Of a stretch of DNA of 64,000 nt, positions 52,531-64,000 are shown piece after piece (the first letter of the stretch is position 1; every line of letters begins with the position of its first letter). The notes beneath the pieces were generated by a model. The model was not told the origin of the DNA. It was given only the letters and a program-made list of their open reading frames with translations, and ran no database searches. Source of the DNA: Branchipolynoe longqiensis (lineage: Eukaryota > Annelida > Polychaeta > Phyllodocida > Polynoidae); contig CM059186.1 in NCBI GenBank assembly GCA_030323885.1, forward strand, positions 169,493,230 through 169,557,229. The letters are read 5' to 3'. The translations under genes were made by a program, and so were the position numbers.

Positions 52531-52893
52531 ATGTGGTCTCTGTACTGGCATGTGGGCGTCATCTTGTGCTGCCCACCTCTGGTCGGCAGCACCGACCTAT
52601 TTAAAGATGATGGCGTCCTAGTAGGTAGCCAAGGAGAAGTGAGGACGGTGTCTGCTGTGTGGCAGCTGGTGGTGCTGATCACGCCACCTAGCCGGCCGCC
52701 GGTGGATCACTGGGTCTCGCAAGTACGGGGCTATATGGGGAAGCTGACTGCGAACCGATGGTCGGTGAATATTCATCATTGGAACATGAAGCTCTTTTAT
52801 CTCCAGTTTCTTTCTTTGAATTATTGCCCAAGTTGTTACCTCCGGGGACTTTTCTCTGCTGACTTCCTTCAATCAGTCAGTGGTATCGTGTAG
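52531..52893 (+). pseudogene. Truncated env start, unit 1
   Basis: The first 88 codons of env (signal peptide and N-terminal surface part) run across the tandem junction at 52795 into 32 unrelated codons and stop. If translated it would be a short secreted peptide lacking the cleavage site, fusion region and anchor. Confidence 0.8.
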
Positions 52894-54308
52894 AGCCCTC
52901 TAGTGTCAACTGTGGAACTAGGGTTGATGCGCGAGAAGGAAGAACAGAGGCGGATGTGGGAAAACTGAGGCGTTTATTGTGACGCCTCGGGCAAATACAG
53001 AGAACAGTGATAAGGAACAAAAACATATGAGACAGTAAGGTAAATGGTAAGCAGGGCAACAGAGAAGGTAACACAGGCTGAGGAGGCAGAGAGCAATAAT
53101 AGGGGCTCATGAGGAGCAACAGGCTCGTGAGGAGCAGTACAGTAAGGGGCTCATGAGGAGCAGAGGATAAATAGAGGAGGGGCTCAGAAGGAGCAGTGTC
53201 AGAGTTGGTAGAGGGGGGGCCGAGGAGCCCTCCGCCGCAGAGGGGGGAGGGTACAGGAGGGAAAGTTGGGTGGGTGGGTGGAGAAGAAAAGGGCAGAGAG
53301 CTGGAAGGCGGCTGGAGGCTGAGTGCCTGAGGGAGGCCGGCGGGCGGCCTTATAAGGGGGAAGGTGAGCAGTGGCAGGAGAGGGGTGAGTCGCTCAAGGC
53401 CGGGGGAGGGCGAGGGTGAGCAGCGGGCGTCGCGCGAGGCGCGAATGCTGGGTGAAAGCCCGGGTAGAGGGGGGGGGGGGGGGGGGGGGGGTGAGTCGCT
53501 CTCCCTTCCCTCGCATCAAACGAAATGCTTCGCATTATGACCGATGCGCGAGAAGGAAGAACAGAGGCGGATGTGGGAAAACTGAGGCGTTTATTGTGAC
53601 GCCTCGGGCAAATACAGAGAACAGTGATAAGGAACAAAAACATATGAGACAGTAAGGTAAATGGTAAAGCAGGGCAACAGAGGAGGTAACACAGGCTGAG
53701 GAGGCAGAGAGCAATAATAGGGGCTCATGAGGAGCAACAGGCTCGTGAGGAGCAGTACAGTAAGGGGCTCATGAGGAGCAGAGGATAAATAGAGGAGGGG
53801 CTCAGAAGGAGCAGTGTCAGAGTTGGTAGAGGGGGGGCCGAGGGGCCCTCCACCAAAGAGTAAGGAGAGGGCTCGAGGCGCGCCCGAGGCGGGGGCGCGG
53901 GGCGCCCGGGGCGGGGCCGGAGAGGCAGGCCTGGTTGAGAGGAGGGTCCGGGGCGTAGGTGGAAGGGGGCGGGGAGGGCTGGGTGAGGGGGAGGTCCAGG
54001 GCCTACGTGGAGGGGGAGCGGGCGGCCAAAAAGGGGAGGCCCGCTCCTGAGGCCTGGGGGGAGGAGGTCCGGCGAGGGTCGATCAGGGGGGCAGCGAACT
54101 CCTCAGGGCTGGGCGGCGTGGGAGTCGGGAGCGGGTCGGGCGGGTTCATGAAGGCGGTGTCGTGAGGGTCGGTGGCTGGGCTGTCTGGGGAGGGTCTCTC
54201 GTGAGGCTGGGCTGAGTCGTCTGAGGTGTGGGGTGCGTGGGCGAACACCGCGTGGGTGAACACCGCGAGGGCAGCCACCAGGTAGGGTTCAGTTTTGTTT
54301 TATCACTT

Positions 54309-55333
54309 TGTAAAAATATACGGATTTTCGGTTAAGAATTATATATTGGCAGAGAGCATTATTATTCTTGGATGCTGGAGTGGGACTGATAGTATGTAAA
54401 CTAAAAGTAAACTAAAGTCAACAAAAGTCCACTCCCATTGTACATGATACTGAGTGAGGTAAACTATATGTTATCTACTAAGAGTGGAGTTGATGGAAAT
54501 GTACATGATGCTGAATAGAGTAAACTATCTGTTATATATGATGTTTGGAGTTAATGAAAAGAGTTCCTTTGTAAGAAACAGTACATGATGGTTGAAATGT
54601 TCTCTTGGTGTTCATAAAGAATACAAAAGAGGAAAAGAAAGATTTTACTATATATAAATCTGTAACTGTTGCAACATCCTGTCCACCCAAGACCACCGAC
54701 TGACCCACCAGCCTCATTAGCATATGTATAGAGTGCACCACCTGCAGATGGCTTGAGTGACAGCCCCTAATGGGGTGGTCACCCACCCAGTCTGTGGGGA
54801 GGTGTCTCATTGGCTGGTTGGGGAAGGTCTGGTCACCTGACTCTCTTGGCCTATCCTGACCCACACACTAGTCTCAGCTAATTAATTATTCAAGATTTTG
54901 CCTCAGACACACTGAAGGAAATTCACTCTCATCCTGGCTCTTGAGTGAGACAGACCAACTTCGGAGCAGGACCCCAGACACTCTGTCTGATGCTATCAAA
55001 ATGCAGCTATTCTAATTGAGTGTATCCACAGCCATAGGACTCCTGTCCCATGGGTTGTGGGCACTGGTTCAACATACAGGCTAAAAGACTATGAGACATA
55101 GTGTGGGCAGTACAGGAGGAGTACAGGTGCTAGGTCACATGACTGGGGGATGACAGGAGTTGCTGCCAATAAAGCACAACTTATTCACTGTTCATCCTTG
55201 TGACTAGTTTTCCTTCCTCTTTATAGACATGGTTAAATTGATCAGGCTAAATTGCATCACAGGTGAAATGAAGGGGGAGAGTATTGTAATCACATAGGGT
55301 GCTCACAGTGGCAGAGACCCGTGTTTTTATAAC
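54309..55333 (+). repeat. Array LTR, unit 2
   Basis: Same as the unit 1 LTR and almost identical. Confidence 0.8.
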
Positions 55334-55367
55334 TGGCGACCATGACGATTGTCTGAAGTTCAGACAG

Positions 55368-56180
55368 ATGACTGAAGAACTTGAAGAGATGTGCCGTGGT
55401 GACGTGAAGAGTGCCGCGATGACGCCCGTGATGACGCGAGAACTCGGTGAGGCGATGGCGATGACAGCCACACCAATGATGGGCGAACACCGCGTGGGCG
55501 AACACCGCGAGGGCAGCCACCAGGTGGTGAAGCGGAACGAACCCGGCCCGGGGACGACAATGGACCCGACGTGCCCTCCCACAGTGAGCAGCGACCCGGA
55601 ACGCAACCCGGAACGCACCCTGGAACGCAACCCGGTGATGGAGGTCGACCCACGACGCGGGTGCAAGCGAGGGGGCGGGGCCTTGGATGAGATTCAACCC
55701 ACCCTCCCCCCACCCCGCGCACCCCTCCCCCACGCGACGGAGACGGCGGAGGAGGTGAGAGTGGCCAGCCACCATGCACCCACCCAGCACCCACCCACCC
55801 ACCACTCACCCAACCACTATACACCCACCCCCTGCACGCCGGGCTCGGAGACAGCGACCAGTGGTGCATATCGCCTGGGGACTCCATCTGTCGGGACTCC
55901 ATCTGTCGGGACTCCACCTGTCGGGACTCCATCTGTCAGGACATCCCCTGACACGACACGTGAGTTGGGACATAGACTGACGGTCACCGGTGCAGTCAAG
56001 CGCCCCCCACCACCCACACCCAGCCCAGAGTGTTACGACACCCGTGTGCTGCGTTCTCACACCCGGGAGAAAACCAGACTGATTGAGGCTATCCCGGATC
56101 CACAGGAGCAGCACATCGCGAAGCGCGCCTGCATTGCTTGTGTGGAGGTGTTCTGTGGAGGTTTGAGGAAAAAGCAGTAG
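55368..56180 (+). CDS. Leader-fused proline-rich ORF, unit 2
   Basis: Protein identical to the unit 1 copy. Confidence 0.45.
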   Translation: MTEELEEMCRGDVKSAAMTPVMTRELGEAMAMTATPMMGEHRVGEHREGSHQVVKRNEPGPGTTMDPTCPPTVSSDPERNPERTLERNPVMEVDPRRGCKRGGGALDEIQPTLPPPRAPLPHATETAEEVRVASHHAPTQHPPTHHSPNHYTPTPCTPGSETATSGAYRLGTPSVGTPSVGTPPVGTPSVRTSPDTTRELGHRLTVTGAVKRPPPPTPSPECYDTRVLRSHTREKTRLIEAIPDPQEQHIAKRACIACVEVFCGGLRKKQ

Positions 56181-57519
56181 TCTGTGTGTATTCTGAATAT
56201 TATATATATATATTCACGAGATCGTGCATATATAAGAATTTTTTTTGAGGGACAAAAACATTGAAACTTTGACTTTTAGTATTTTTGTTTGCTTCTAGCA
56301 GTGTGTCGTTCTATACATAGGCACGTGGTAGCAGATCGGAGGTGATTGCCACAGACATTGACCGACACGGACGAGTTGTGATCGAGTGAGTTGATTTAAA
56401 AAAAAAAAAAAAAATTTTTTTATATATAAACATTGTTGTGTGGTTTGCAGTACCGTCGATGTTGCTGGGATGGAAAACACCATCAAAACTAGAAGCGAAC
56501 GGCTGAGAGACTATACACTGACATTGTATATTAACTGCTACTCAGAACAGTAAGTATTTAAGCCATCAGTGGTTAAATATAGCAGCAGGCAGATAAGTGG
56601 CTGACCTCAGGGGCGGTGAGGCGTGTACATGTATACGCTGCCGACGACTTGATATACACCACCCGGTGTAGCACAGATAAAAAGACCGAGACGGTGAGTG
56701 TGCGATAAATCGTGGACAGAGCGACGCCGGTGTAGCCCAGATAAAAGTACCGGGACGACGTGGGTGCGATAAAGAAGTGGACCGAGCGACGCCGGTGTAG
56801 CCCAGATAAAAGTACTGAGACGGTGAGTGTGCGATAAATCGTGGACTGAGCGACGCCGGTGTAGCACACATAAAAATACCGAGACGGTGGGTGTGCGATA
56901 AATCGTGGACCGAGCGATGCCGGTGTAGCACAGATAAAAATACCGAGACGGTGCGTGTGCGATAAGGAAGTGGACCGAGCGACGCTGGTGTAGCAAGGAT
57001 CGAAGCACAGGGACGGACGGTGAGCGGACATCGCCCGGTGTGGCACGAATTGACGCGCCGGGATCGAACCGTTACCCATCGTCCGGCAGCAGCAACCGAG
57101 AATATTTTGAACAATATTGACGTTGGAGAAGATTCACGTCGGACTTGAACCCGCGAGCGGTGCGGGAGAGCACCGCCGACCGTCAGTGCCGAGTGAGATT
57201 ATTTTGAACAATATTGGTAACGAAGCAGTGAGAGACAATTGTCCTGAAGACCAAGGCGTGTTCTTAAGACTAAAAATCTTTTAAATTTTTTTAGCTTCGG
57301 GAACCTCCGGGGTGCAACGAGATTGCAGTCAGGAGTTGTCCAGTTGATTGCAGCAGTGTGGGGGTGTTCGATATATACCATCAGGGTTCGTTGGGTATAG
57401 CGGTCAGGACTGATATCAGGATCTGTCCGGTTTCACTGTTAATATAGTGCTGCGGGACACGATCTCCTCGAGGGATATCACCCCAAGGACTGCAAATATA
57501 TACCTCAGTCGTTCCGACC

Positions 57520-57882
57520 ATGTGGTCTCTGTACTGGCATGTGGGCGTCATCTTGTGCTGCCCACCTCTGGTCGGCAGCACCGACCTATTTAAAGATGAT
57601 GGCGTCCTAGTAGGTAGCCAAGGAGAAGTGAGGACGGTGTCTGCTGTGTGGCAGCTGGTGGTGCTGATCACGCCACCTAGCCGGCCGCCGGTGGATCACT
57701 GGGTCTCGCAAGTACGGGGCTATATGGGGAAGCTGACTGCGAACCGATGGTCGGTGAATATTCATCATTGGAACATGAAGCTCTTTTATCTCCAGTTTCT
57801 TTCTTTGAATTATTGCCCAAGTTGTTACCTCCGGGGACTTTTCTCTGCTGACTTCCTTCAATCAGTCAGTGGTATCGTGTAG
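57520..57882 (+). pseudogene. Truncated env start, unit 2
   Basis: Same as the unit 1 fragment, across the junction at 57784. Confidence 0.8.
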
Positions 57883-59294
57883 AGCCCTCTAGTGTCAACT
57901 GTGGAACTAGGGTTGATGCGCGAGAAGGAAGAACAGAGGCGGATGTGGGAAAACTGAGGCGTTTATTGTGACGCCTCGGGCAAATACAGAGAACAGTGAT
58001 AAGGAACAAAAACATATGAGACAGTAAGGTAAATGGTAAGCAGGGCAACAGAGAAGGTAACACAGGCTGAGGAGGCAGAGAGCAATAATAGGGGCTCATG
58101 AGGAGCAACAGGCTCGTGAGGAGCAGTACAGTAAGGGGCTCATGAGGAGCAGAGGATAAATAGAGGAGGGGCTCAGAAGGAGCAGTGTCAGAGTTGGTAA
58201 TGGGGGGGCCGAGGAGCCCTCCGCCGCAGAGGGGGGAGGGTACAGGAGGGAAAGTTGGGTGGGTGGGTGGAGAAGAAAAGGGCAGAGAGCTGGAAGGCGG
58301 CTGGAGGCTGAGTGCCTGAGGGAGGCCGGCGGGCGGCCTTATAAGGGGGAAGGTGAGCAGTGGCAGGAGAGGGGTGAGTCGCTCAAGGCCGGGGGAGGGC
58401 GAGGGTGAGCAGCGGGCGTCGCGCGAGGCGCGAATGCTGGGTGAAAGCCCGGGTAGAGGGGGGGGGGGGGGTGGGGGGTGAGTCGCTCTCCCTTCCCTCG
58501 CATCAAACGAAATGCTTCGCATTATGACCGATGCGCGAGAAGGAAGAACAGAGGCGGATGTGGGAAAACTGAGGCGTTTATTGTGACGCCTCGGGCAAAT
58601 ACAGAGAACAGTGATAAGGAACAAAAACATATGAGACAGTAAGGTAAATGGTAAGCAGGGCAACAGAGGAGGTAACACAGGCTGAGGAGGCAGAGAGCAA
58701 TAATAGGGGCTCATGAGGAGCAACAGGCTCGTGAGGAGCAGTACAGTAAGGGGCTCATGAGGAGCAGAGGATAAATAGAGGAGGGGCTCAGAAGGAGCAG
58801 TGTCAGAGTTGGTAGAGGGGGGGCCGAGGGGCCCTCCGCCAAAGAGTAAGGAGAGGGCTCGAGGCGCGCCCGAGGCGGGGGCGCGGGGCGCCCGGGGCGG
58901 GGCCGGAGAGGCAGGCCTGGTTGAGAGGAGGGTCCGGGGCGTAGGTGGAAGGGGGCGGGGAGGGCTGGGTGAGGGGGAGGTCCAGGGCCTACGTGGAGGG
59001 GGAGCGGGCGGCCAAAAAGGGGAGGCCCGCTCCTGAGGCCTGGGGGGAGGAGGTCCGGCGAGGGTCGATCAGGGGGGCAGCGAACTCCTCAGGGCTGGGC
59101 GGCGTGGGAGTCGGGAGCGGGTCGGGCGGGTTCATGAAGGCGGTGTCATGAGGGTCGGTGGCTGGGCTGTCTGGGGAGGGTCTCTCGTGAGGCTGGGCTG
59201 AGTCGTCTGAGGTGTGGGGTGCGTGGGCGAACACCGCGTGGGTGAACACCGCGAGGGCAGCCACCAGGTAGGGTTCAGTTTTGTTTTATCACTT

Positions 59295-60320
59295 TGTAAA
59301 AATATACGGATTTTCGGTTAAGAATTATATATTGGCAGAGAGCATTATTATTCTTGGATGCTGGAGTGGGACTGATAGTATGTAAACTAAAAGTAAACTA
59401 AAGTCAACAAAAGTCCACTCCCATTGTACATGATACTGAGTGAGGTAAACTATATGTTATCTACTAAGAGTGGAGTTGATGGAAATGTACATGATGCTGA
59501 ATAGAGTAAACTATCTGTTATATATGATGTTTGGAGTTAATGAAAAGAGTTCCTTTGTAAGAAACAGTACATGATGGTTGAAATGTTCTCTTGGTGTTCA
59601 TAAAGAATACAAAAGAGGAAAAGAAAGATTTTACTATATATAAATCTGTAACTGTTGCAACATCCTGTCCACCCAAGACCACCGACTGACCCACCAGCCT
59701 CATTAGCATATGTATAGAGTGCACCACCTGCAGATGGCTTGAGTGACAGCCCCTAATGGGGTGGTCACCCACCCAGTCTGTGGGGAGGTGTCTCATTGGC
59801 TGGTTGGGGAAGGTCTGGTCACCTGACTCTCTTGGCCTATCCTGACCCACACACTAGTCTCAGCTAATTAATTATTCAAGAGTTTTGCTTCAGACACACT
59901 GAAGGAAATTCACTCTCATCCTGGCTCTTGAGTGAGACAGACCAACTTCTGAGCAGGACCCCAGACACTCTGTCTGATGCTATCAAAATGCAGCTATTCT
60001 AATTGAGTGTATCCACAGCCATAGGACTCCTGTCCCATGGGTTGTGGGCACTGGTTCAACATACAGGCTAAAAGACTATGAGACATAGTGTGGGCAGTAC
60101 AGGAGGAGTACAGGTGCTAGGTCACATGACTGGGGGATGACAGGAGTTGCTGCCAATAAAGCACAACTTATTCACTGTTCATCCTTGTGACTAGTTTTCC
60201 TTCCTCTTTATAGACATGGTTAAATTGATCAGGCTAAATTGCATCACAGGTGAAATGAAGGGGGAGAGTATTGTAATCACATAGGGTGCTCACAGTGGCA
60301 GAGACCCGTGTTTTTATAAC
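59295..60320 (+). repeat. Array LTR, unit 3
   Basis: 1,026 bp, with an extra base and small differences near 59881 and 59949. Confidence 0.8.
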
Positions 60321-60354
60321 TGGCGACCATGACGATTGTCTGAAGTTCAGACAG

Positions 60355-61167
60355 ATGACTGAAGAACTTGAAGAGATGTGCCGTGGTGACGTGAAGAGTG
60401 CCGCGATGACGCCCGTGATGACGCGAGAACTCGGTGAGGCGATGGCGATGACAGCCACACCAATGATGGGCGAACACCACGTGGGCGAACACCGCGAGGG
60501 CAGCCACCAGGTGGTGAAGCGGAACGAACCCGGCCCGGGGACGACAATGGACCCGACGTGCCCTCCCACAGTGAGCAGCGACCCGGAACGCAACCCGGAA
60601 CGCACCCTGGAACGCAACCCGGTGATGGAGGTCGACCCACGACGCGGGTGCAAGCGAGGGGGCGGGGCCTTGGATGAGATTCAACCCACCCTCCCCCCAC
60701 CCCGCGCACCCCTCCCCCACGCGACGGAGACGGCGGAGGAGGTGAGAGTGGCCAGCCACCATGCACCCACCCAGCACCCACCCACCCACCACTCACCCAA
60801 CCACTATACACCCACCCCCTGCACGCCGGGCTCGGAGACAGCGACCAGTGGTGCATATCGCCTGGGGACTCCATCTGTCGGGACTCCATCTGTCGGGACT
60901 CCACCTGTCGGGACTCCATCTGTCAGGACATCCCCTGACACGACACGTGAGTTGGGACATAGACTGACGGTCACCGGTGCAGTCAAGCGCCCCCCACCAC
61001 CCACACCCGGCCCAGAGTGTTACGACACCCGTGTGCTGCGTTCTCACACCCGGGAGAAAACCAGACTGATTGAGGCTATCCCGGATCCACAGGAGCAGCA
61101 CATCGCGAAGCGCGCCTGCATTGCTTGTGTGGAGGTGTTCTGTGGAGGTTTGAGGAGAAAGCAGTAG
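60355..61167 (+). CDS. Leader-fused proline-rich ORF, unit 3
   Basis: Same length as the unit 1 ORF, with three visible substitutions (MGEHHVGEH for MGEHRVGEH; TPGPE for TPSPE; LRRKQ for LRKKQ). This is the copy upstream of the open env frame. Confidence 0.45.
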   Translation: MTEELEEMCRGDVKSAAMTPVMTRELGEAMAMTATPMMGEHHVGEHREGSHQVVKRNEPGPGTTMDPTCPPTVSSDPERNPERTLERNPVMEVDPRRGCKRGGGALDEIQPTLPPPRAPLPHATETAEEVRVASHHAPTQHPPTHHSPNHYTPTPCTPGSETATSGAYRLGTPSVGTPSVGTPPVGTPSVRTSPDTTRELGHRLTVTGAVKRPPPPTPGPECYDTRVLRSHTREKTRLIEAIPDPQEQHIAKRACIACVEVFCGGLRRKQ

Positions 61168-62503
61168 TCTGTATGTATTCCTGAATATTATATATATATT
61201 CACGAGATAGTGCATATATGAGAATTTTTGTTGTTGTTGACAAAAACATTGAAACTTTGACTTTTGTATTTTTGTTTGCTTCTGGCAGTGTGTCGTTATA
61301 TACATAGGCACGTTGTAGCAGATCGGAGGTGATTGCCACAGACATTGACCGACACGGACGAGTTGTGATCGAGTGAGTTGATTTTTTTTTGGATTTTTTT
61401 TAAATATATAAACATTGTTGTGTAGTTTGCAGTACCGTAGATGTTGCTGGGACGGAAAACACCATAAAACTAGAAGTGACCGGCTGAGAGACTATACAGA
61501 GATATTGTATATTAACTGCTACTCAGAACAGTAAGTATTTAAGCCATCAGTGGTTAAATATAGCAGCAGGCAGATAAGTGGCTGACCTCAGGGGCGGTGA
61601 GGCGTGTCGACATAAACACTGCACCGGCCCGGAAATAAGCCACCCGGTGTAGCGCAGATAAAAGCGGCGGGATGGTGAGTGTGCAGTAAATCGTGGACCG
61701 AGCGACGCCGGTGTAGCCCAGATAAAAGTACCGGGACGACGTGGGTGCGATAAAGAAGTGGACCGAGCGACGCCGGTGTAGCCCAGATAAAAGTAATGAG
61801 ACGGTGAGTGTGCGATAAATCGTGGACTGAGCGACGCCGGTGTAGCACACATAAAAATACCGAGACGGTGGGTGTGCGATAAATCGTGGACCGAGCGACG
61901 CCGGTGTAGCACAGATAAAAATACCGAGACGGTGCGTGTGCGATAAGGAAGTGGACCGAGCGACGCTGGTGTAGCAAGGATCGAAGCACAGGGACGGACG
62001 GTGAGCGGACATCGCCCGGTGTGGCACGAATTGACGCGCCGGGATCGAACCGTTACCCATCATCCGGCAGCAGCAACCGAGAATATTTTGAACAATATTG
62101 ACGTTGGAGAAGATTCACGTCGGACTTGAACCCGCGAGCGGTGCGGGAGAGCACCGCCGACCGTCAGTGCCGAGTGAGATTATTTTGAACAATATTGGTA
62201 ACGAAGCAGTGAGAGACAATTGTCCTGAAGACCAAGGCGGGTTCTTAAGACTAAAAATCCTAAAAAAAAATTGTTTAGCTTCGGGAACCTCCGGGGTGCA
62301 ACGAGTTTGCAGTCAGGAGTTGTCCAGTTGATTGCGGCAGTAAGGGGGTGTTCGATATATACCATCAGGGTTCGTTGGGTATAGCGGTCAGGACTGATAT
62401 CAGGATCTGTCCGGTTTCACTGTTAATATAGTGCTGCGGGACACGATCTCCTCGAGGGATATCACCCCAAGGACTGCAAATATATACCTCAGTCGTTCCG
62501 ACC

Positions 62504-64000
62504 ATGTGGTCTCTGTACTGGCACGTGGGCGTCATCTTGTGCTGCTCACCTCTAGTCGGCAGCACCGACCGATTTAAAGATGATGGCGTCCTAGTACGTA
62601 GCCAAGGAGAGGTGAGGACGGTGTCTGCTGTGTGGCAGCTGGTGGTGCTGATCACGCCACCTAGCCGGCCGCCGGTGGATCACTGGGTCTCGCAAGTACG
62701 GGGCTATATGGGGAAGCTGACTGCGAGTCGGTGGTCTGTGAATATTCATCATTGGAACATGAAGCTCGAAGTCCTGCAGGCCAAAGTAAAACATGACCCT
62801 GTAGATATCCTACAGTTGGTAACTAAACGGCCTAAGCGGGGACTGGTTAATGCGATAGGGGAGGCAGCGTCGTGGTTGTTCGGTACGGTAAGCCACGCAC
62901 AACTGAAAAGGGTGCAACTGGCTATTTCTGCCCACAGACTACAGACGCAGGCCCTGAGGCATAACCATTTGCACATGATTTCCATGATGAATAGAACACG
63001 AAGTATCCAACTGCAATTAGCGAAGCATGTTTCTGTAGTCGAATCAATGATAGCCTTGGTGAGGGACGAAGCGAAGAACATGACGGCAGACTCCAATGAT
63101 TTAATGTTGCTGCAACGAGTGAGGCTGGCGGTGGAGGAGCTGGAGAGCGTAGTGGGCAATTATGTGACGAAGCAGGCCCTGTACCACCGCATGGTGATCC
63201 AGCTGGAGCGCGGCATGTTAACAGAGACATTACTGAGGCCGGCGCAGCTGACACTGGTGAAGAAGGCGGCGAGGGAGATAGGCTTTCGCGGTCTCGACCT
63301 GCACTGGTACTATCGCAATACAAGGATAGAGGCCGTGTGGGGTCCGGACGCGTCGATCGCCTTCCGCATGGGACTGCAAATGGTTGGCCCGGAGAGGTAT
63401 TCGGCGTACCACTTAACATACCTGCCAGTGGTGCTGGACAACGAACACTTGAGGACCGTGGTGGGGAAGGCCAGGATCGCGGTGAGCACAGGACGGAAAG
63501 CGAGCTTCTATCCAGAAGCTTGCATGGGCAAGCGGCCCATGGTGTGCTATCCCGCCATGGAGATGACCTACCAGACCTGCGAAGTGGCGCTGGTGACGGG
63601 GACGAAACCGGAGGACTGCGAGCTGCGGATCACGAAGATCCAAAAGACTGTGTCGGCCACCGTAGTGGCACCTGTAGAGGGCATGGGTGACGTATGCGTT
63701 GCACCCCACGGACCGTATGTTGACGTGACGGTTCGTTGTACGCAAATGCCGCAAAACGACCAGAGGATCACCGGCCCGGCATTGCTGCAAGTGCCGGAGG
63801 CGTGCTTGGTGGAGGGCAGAGGTTGGCTTCTGCGAACATTGACAGTGAAACATGAGACCGTGAACATACGACGGATGCCGCCAAGGCTGGATCTACCAGC
63901 CTTGAATGTCTCATGGCCTCCCGTCCTCCACCGAGTAATGAGAGAGCAGCTCAAGCGGCTTCCCGAGTTACAAGTCCCCCTGATGTCGATGGACGGTCTG
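62504..64000 (+). CDS. Env-like class I fusion glycoprotein, open to the right edge (499+ codons)
   Basis: From the ATG at 62504 the frame is uninterrupted to the last base, so the C-terminus lies outside. Residues 1-20 are a likely signal peptide (hydrophobic VGVILCCSPLVG). Residues 109-112 (RPKR) form a furin-type site, followed at once by a Gly/Ala/hydrophobic segment (GLVNAIGEAASWLFG), a putative fusion peptide. Then come heptad-like helices (SIQLQLAKHVSVVESMIALV; LRLAVEELESVV region about 190-215) and a Cys-containing ectodomain. This order is known for baculovirus F proteins and errantivirus Env. The membrane anchor and tail are visible only in the broken provirus A copy. It mediates membrane fusion and cell entry in relatives; function here is inferred. 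Upstream units supply its LTR. Confidence 0.8.
   Translation, partial: MWSLYWHVGVILCCSPLVGSTDRFKDDGVLVRSQGEVRTVSAVWQLVVLITPPSRPPVDHWVSQVRGYMGKLTASRWSVNIHHWNMKLEVLQAKVKHDPVDILQLVTKRPKRGLVNAIGEAASWLFGTVSHAQLKRVQLAISAHRLQTQALRHNHLHMISMMNRTRSIQLQLAKHVSVVESMIALVRDEAKNMTADSNDLMLLQRVRLAVEELESVVGNYVTKQALYHRMVIQLERGMLTETLLRPAQLTLVKKAAREIGFRGLDLHWYYRNTRIEAVWGPDASIAFRMGLQMVGPERYSAYHLTYLPVVLDNEHLRTVVGKARIAVSTGRKASFYPEACMGKRPMVCYPAMEMTYQTCEVALVTGTKPEDCELRITKIQKTVSATVVAPVEGMGDVCVAPHGPYVDVTVRCTQMPQNDQRITGPALLQVPEACLVEGRGWLLRTLTVKHETVNIRRMPPRLDLPALNVSWPPVLHRVMREQLKRLPELQVPLMSMDGL

Larger units (their letters stand above)
47806..52794 (+). repeat. Tandem unit 1 (4,989 bp)
   Basis: Begins TTTTATCTCCAGTTTC after unique flank CTCCTGAG and ends at env codon 88 (AACATGAAGCTC). 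Contains a 300-bp segment duplicated at 616-bp spacing, an LTR, primer site, leader ORF, minisatellite and env 5' end. Confidence 0.93.
52795..57783 (+). repeat. Tandem unit 2 (4,989 bp)
   Basis: Nearly identical to unit 1: the 270-codon ORFs are identical at protein level. Differences include poly-G length and T/G near 54112. Confidence 0.93.
57784..62767 (+). repeat. Tandem unit 3 (4,984 bp)
   Basis: More diverged (for example 60480, 61016, and many changes in 61175-61690), including a shorter interrupted poly-G. At 62768 the sequence continues into the rest of env and does not return to the unit start. Confidence 0.93.

Noticed and set aside
57866..58723. 285-codon minus-strand ORF (also 47888-48655)
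   Set aside because: Arises from the 616-bp duplication plus purine-rich low-complexity DNA read in antisense; no domain.

Overview
The window looks like eukaryotic, repeat-saturated DNA, most likely from a marine mollusc and perhaps a gastropod. There is no prokaryotic gene organisation. Genes carry GT-AG introns, and AATAAA signals and TATA boxes sit inside LTRs. There are several SINEs with tRNA-like heads, including a family with a TTTAACGACACC core that I associate with gastropod genomes; this assignment is from memory, not a search. I found no convincing host protein-coding gene. Almost everything readable is a transposable element or a tandem repeat.

Layout. 1-831 holds a Gag-like reading frame on the minus strand that runs off the left edge. 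832-2574 is AT-rich spacer. 2575-4206 and 9938-10145 are a peculiar family built on 7-mer (GCGGYAT) and 6-mer (GCGAAT) repeats. It surrounds a palindromic mini-element (4208-4456) and a DIRS-like tyrosine-recombinase retrotransposon (4457-9936, minus strand) with perfect 38-bp inverted ends. 10150-12330 holds 3' ends of two RTE-like LINEs and a SINE. 12833-32462 is one retrovirus-like LTR element (provirus A): 975-bp LTRs, AGAG target duplication, a broken env-like gene, and only a scrap of pol. A PIF/Harbinger DNA transposon (15666-24551, TAA duplication) is inserted in it, and a complete Ty3/mag-like retrotransposon (18879-23467, identical 130-bp LTRs, ATCAT duplication) is inserted in the Harbinger. 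This gives a three-layer relative chronology.

32463-42860 is a field of SINEs, fold-back elements, MITEs and two satellite arrays (66-bp and 54-bp units). 42868-46775 is another copy of the 7-mer/6-mer family split by a second, decayed Harbinger (43209-46636). 46919-47716 is a fold-back element. From 47806 to 62767 a unit of about 4,989 bp is repeated three times in tandem. Each unit carries an LTR related to provirus A, a tRNA-type primer site, a leader, a 270-codon proline-rich ORF and the first 88 codons of env, with no gag-pol. After the third unit env continues as an open frame of 499 codons to the window edge, with a furin-type site and a putative fusion peptide.

Most interesting: the LTR elements in the array look like reverse-transcribed spliced env RNA. 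The leader is joined directly to the env-side exon at exactly the place where two other leader copies in this window keep a GTAGGG splice donor. The 270-codon ORF exists only because of that junction, so it is a candidate accessory gene of a complex retrovirus-like element. The Harbinger elements also have an unusual layout in which the antisense transposase and MADF/BESS-type genes are interlocked, each carrying an exon inside an intron of the other.
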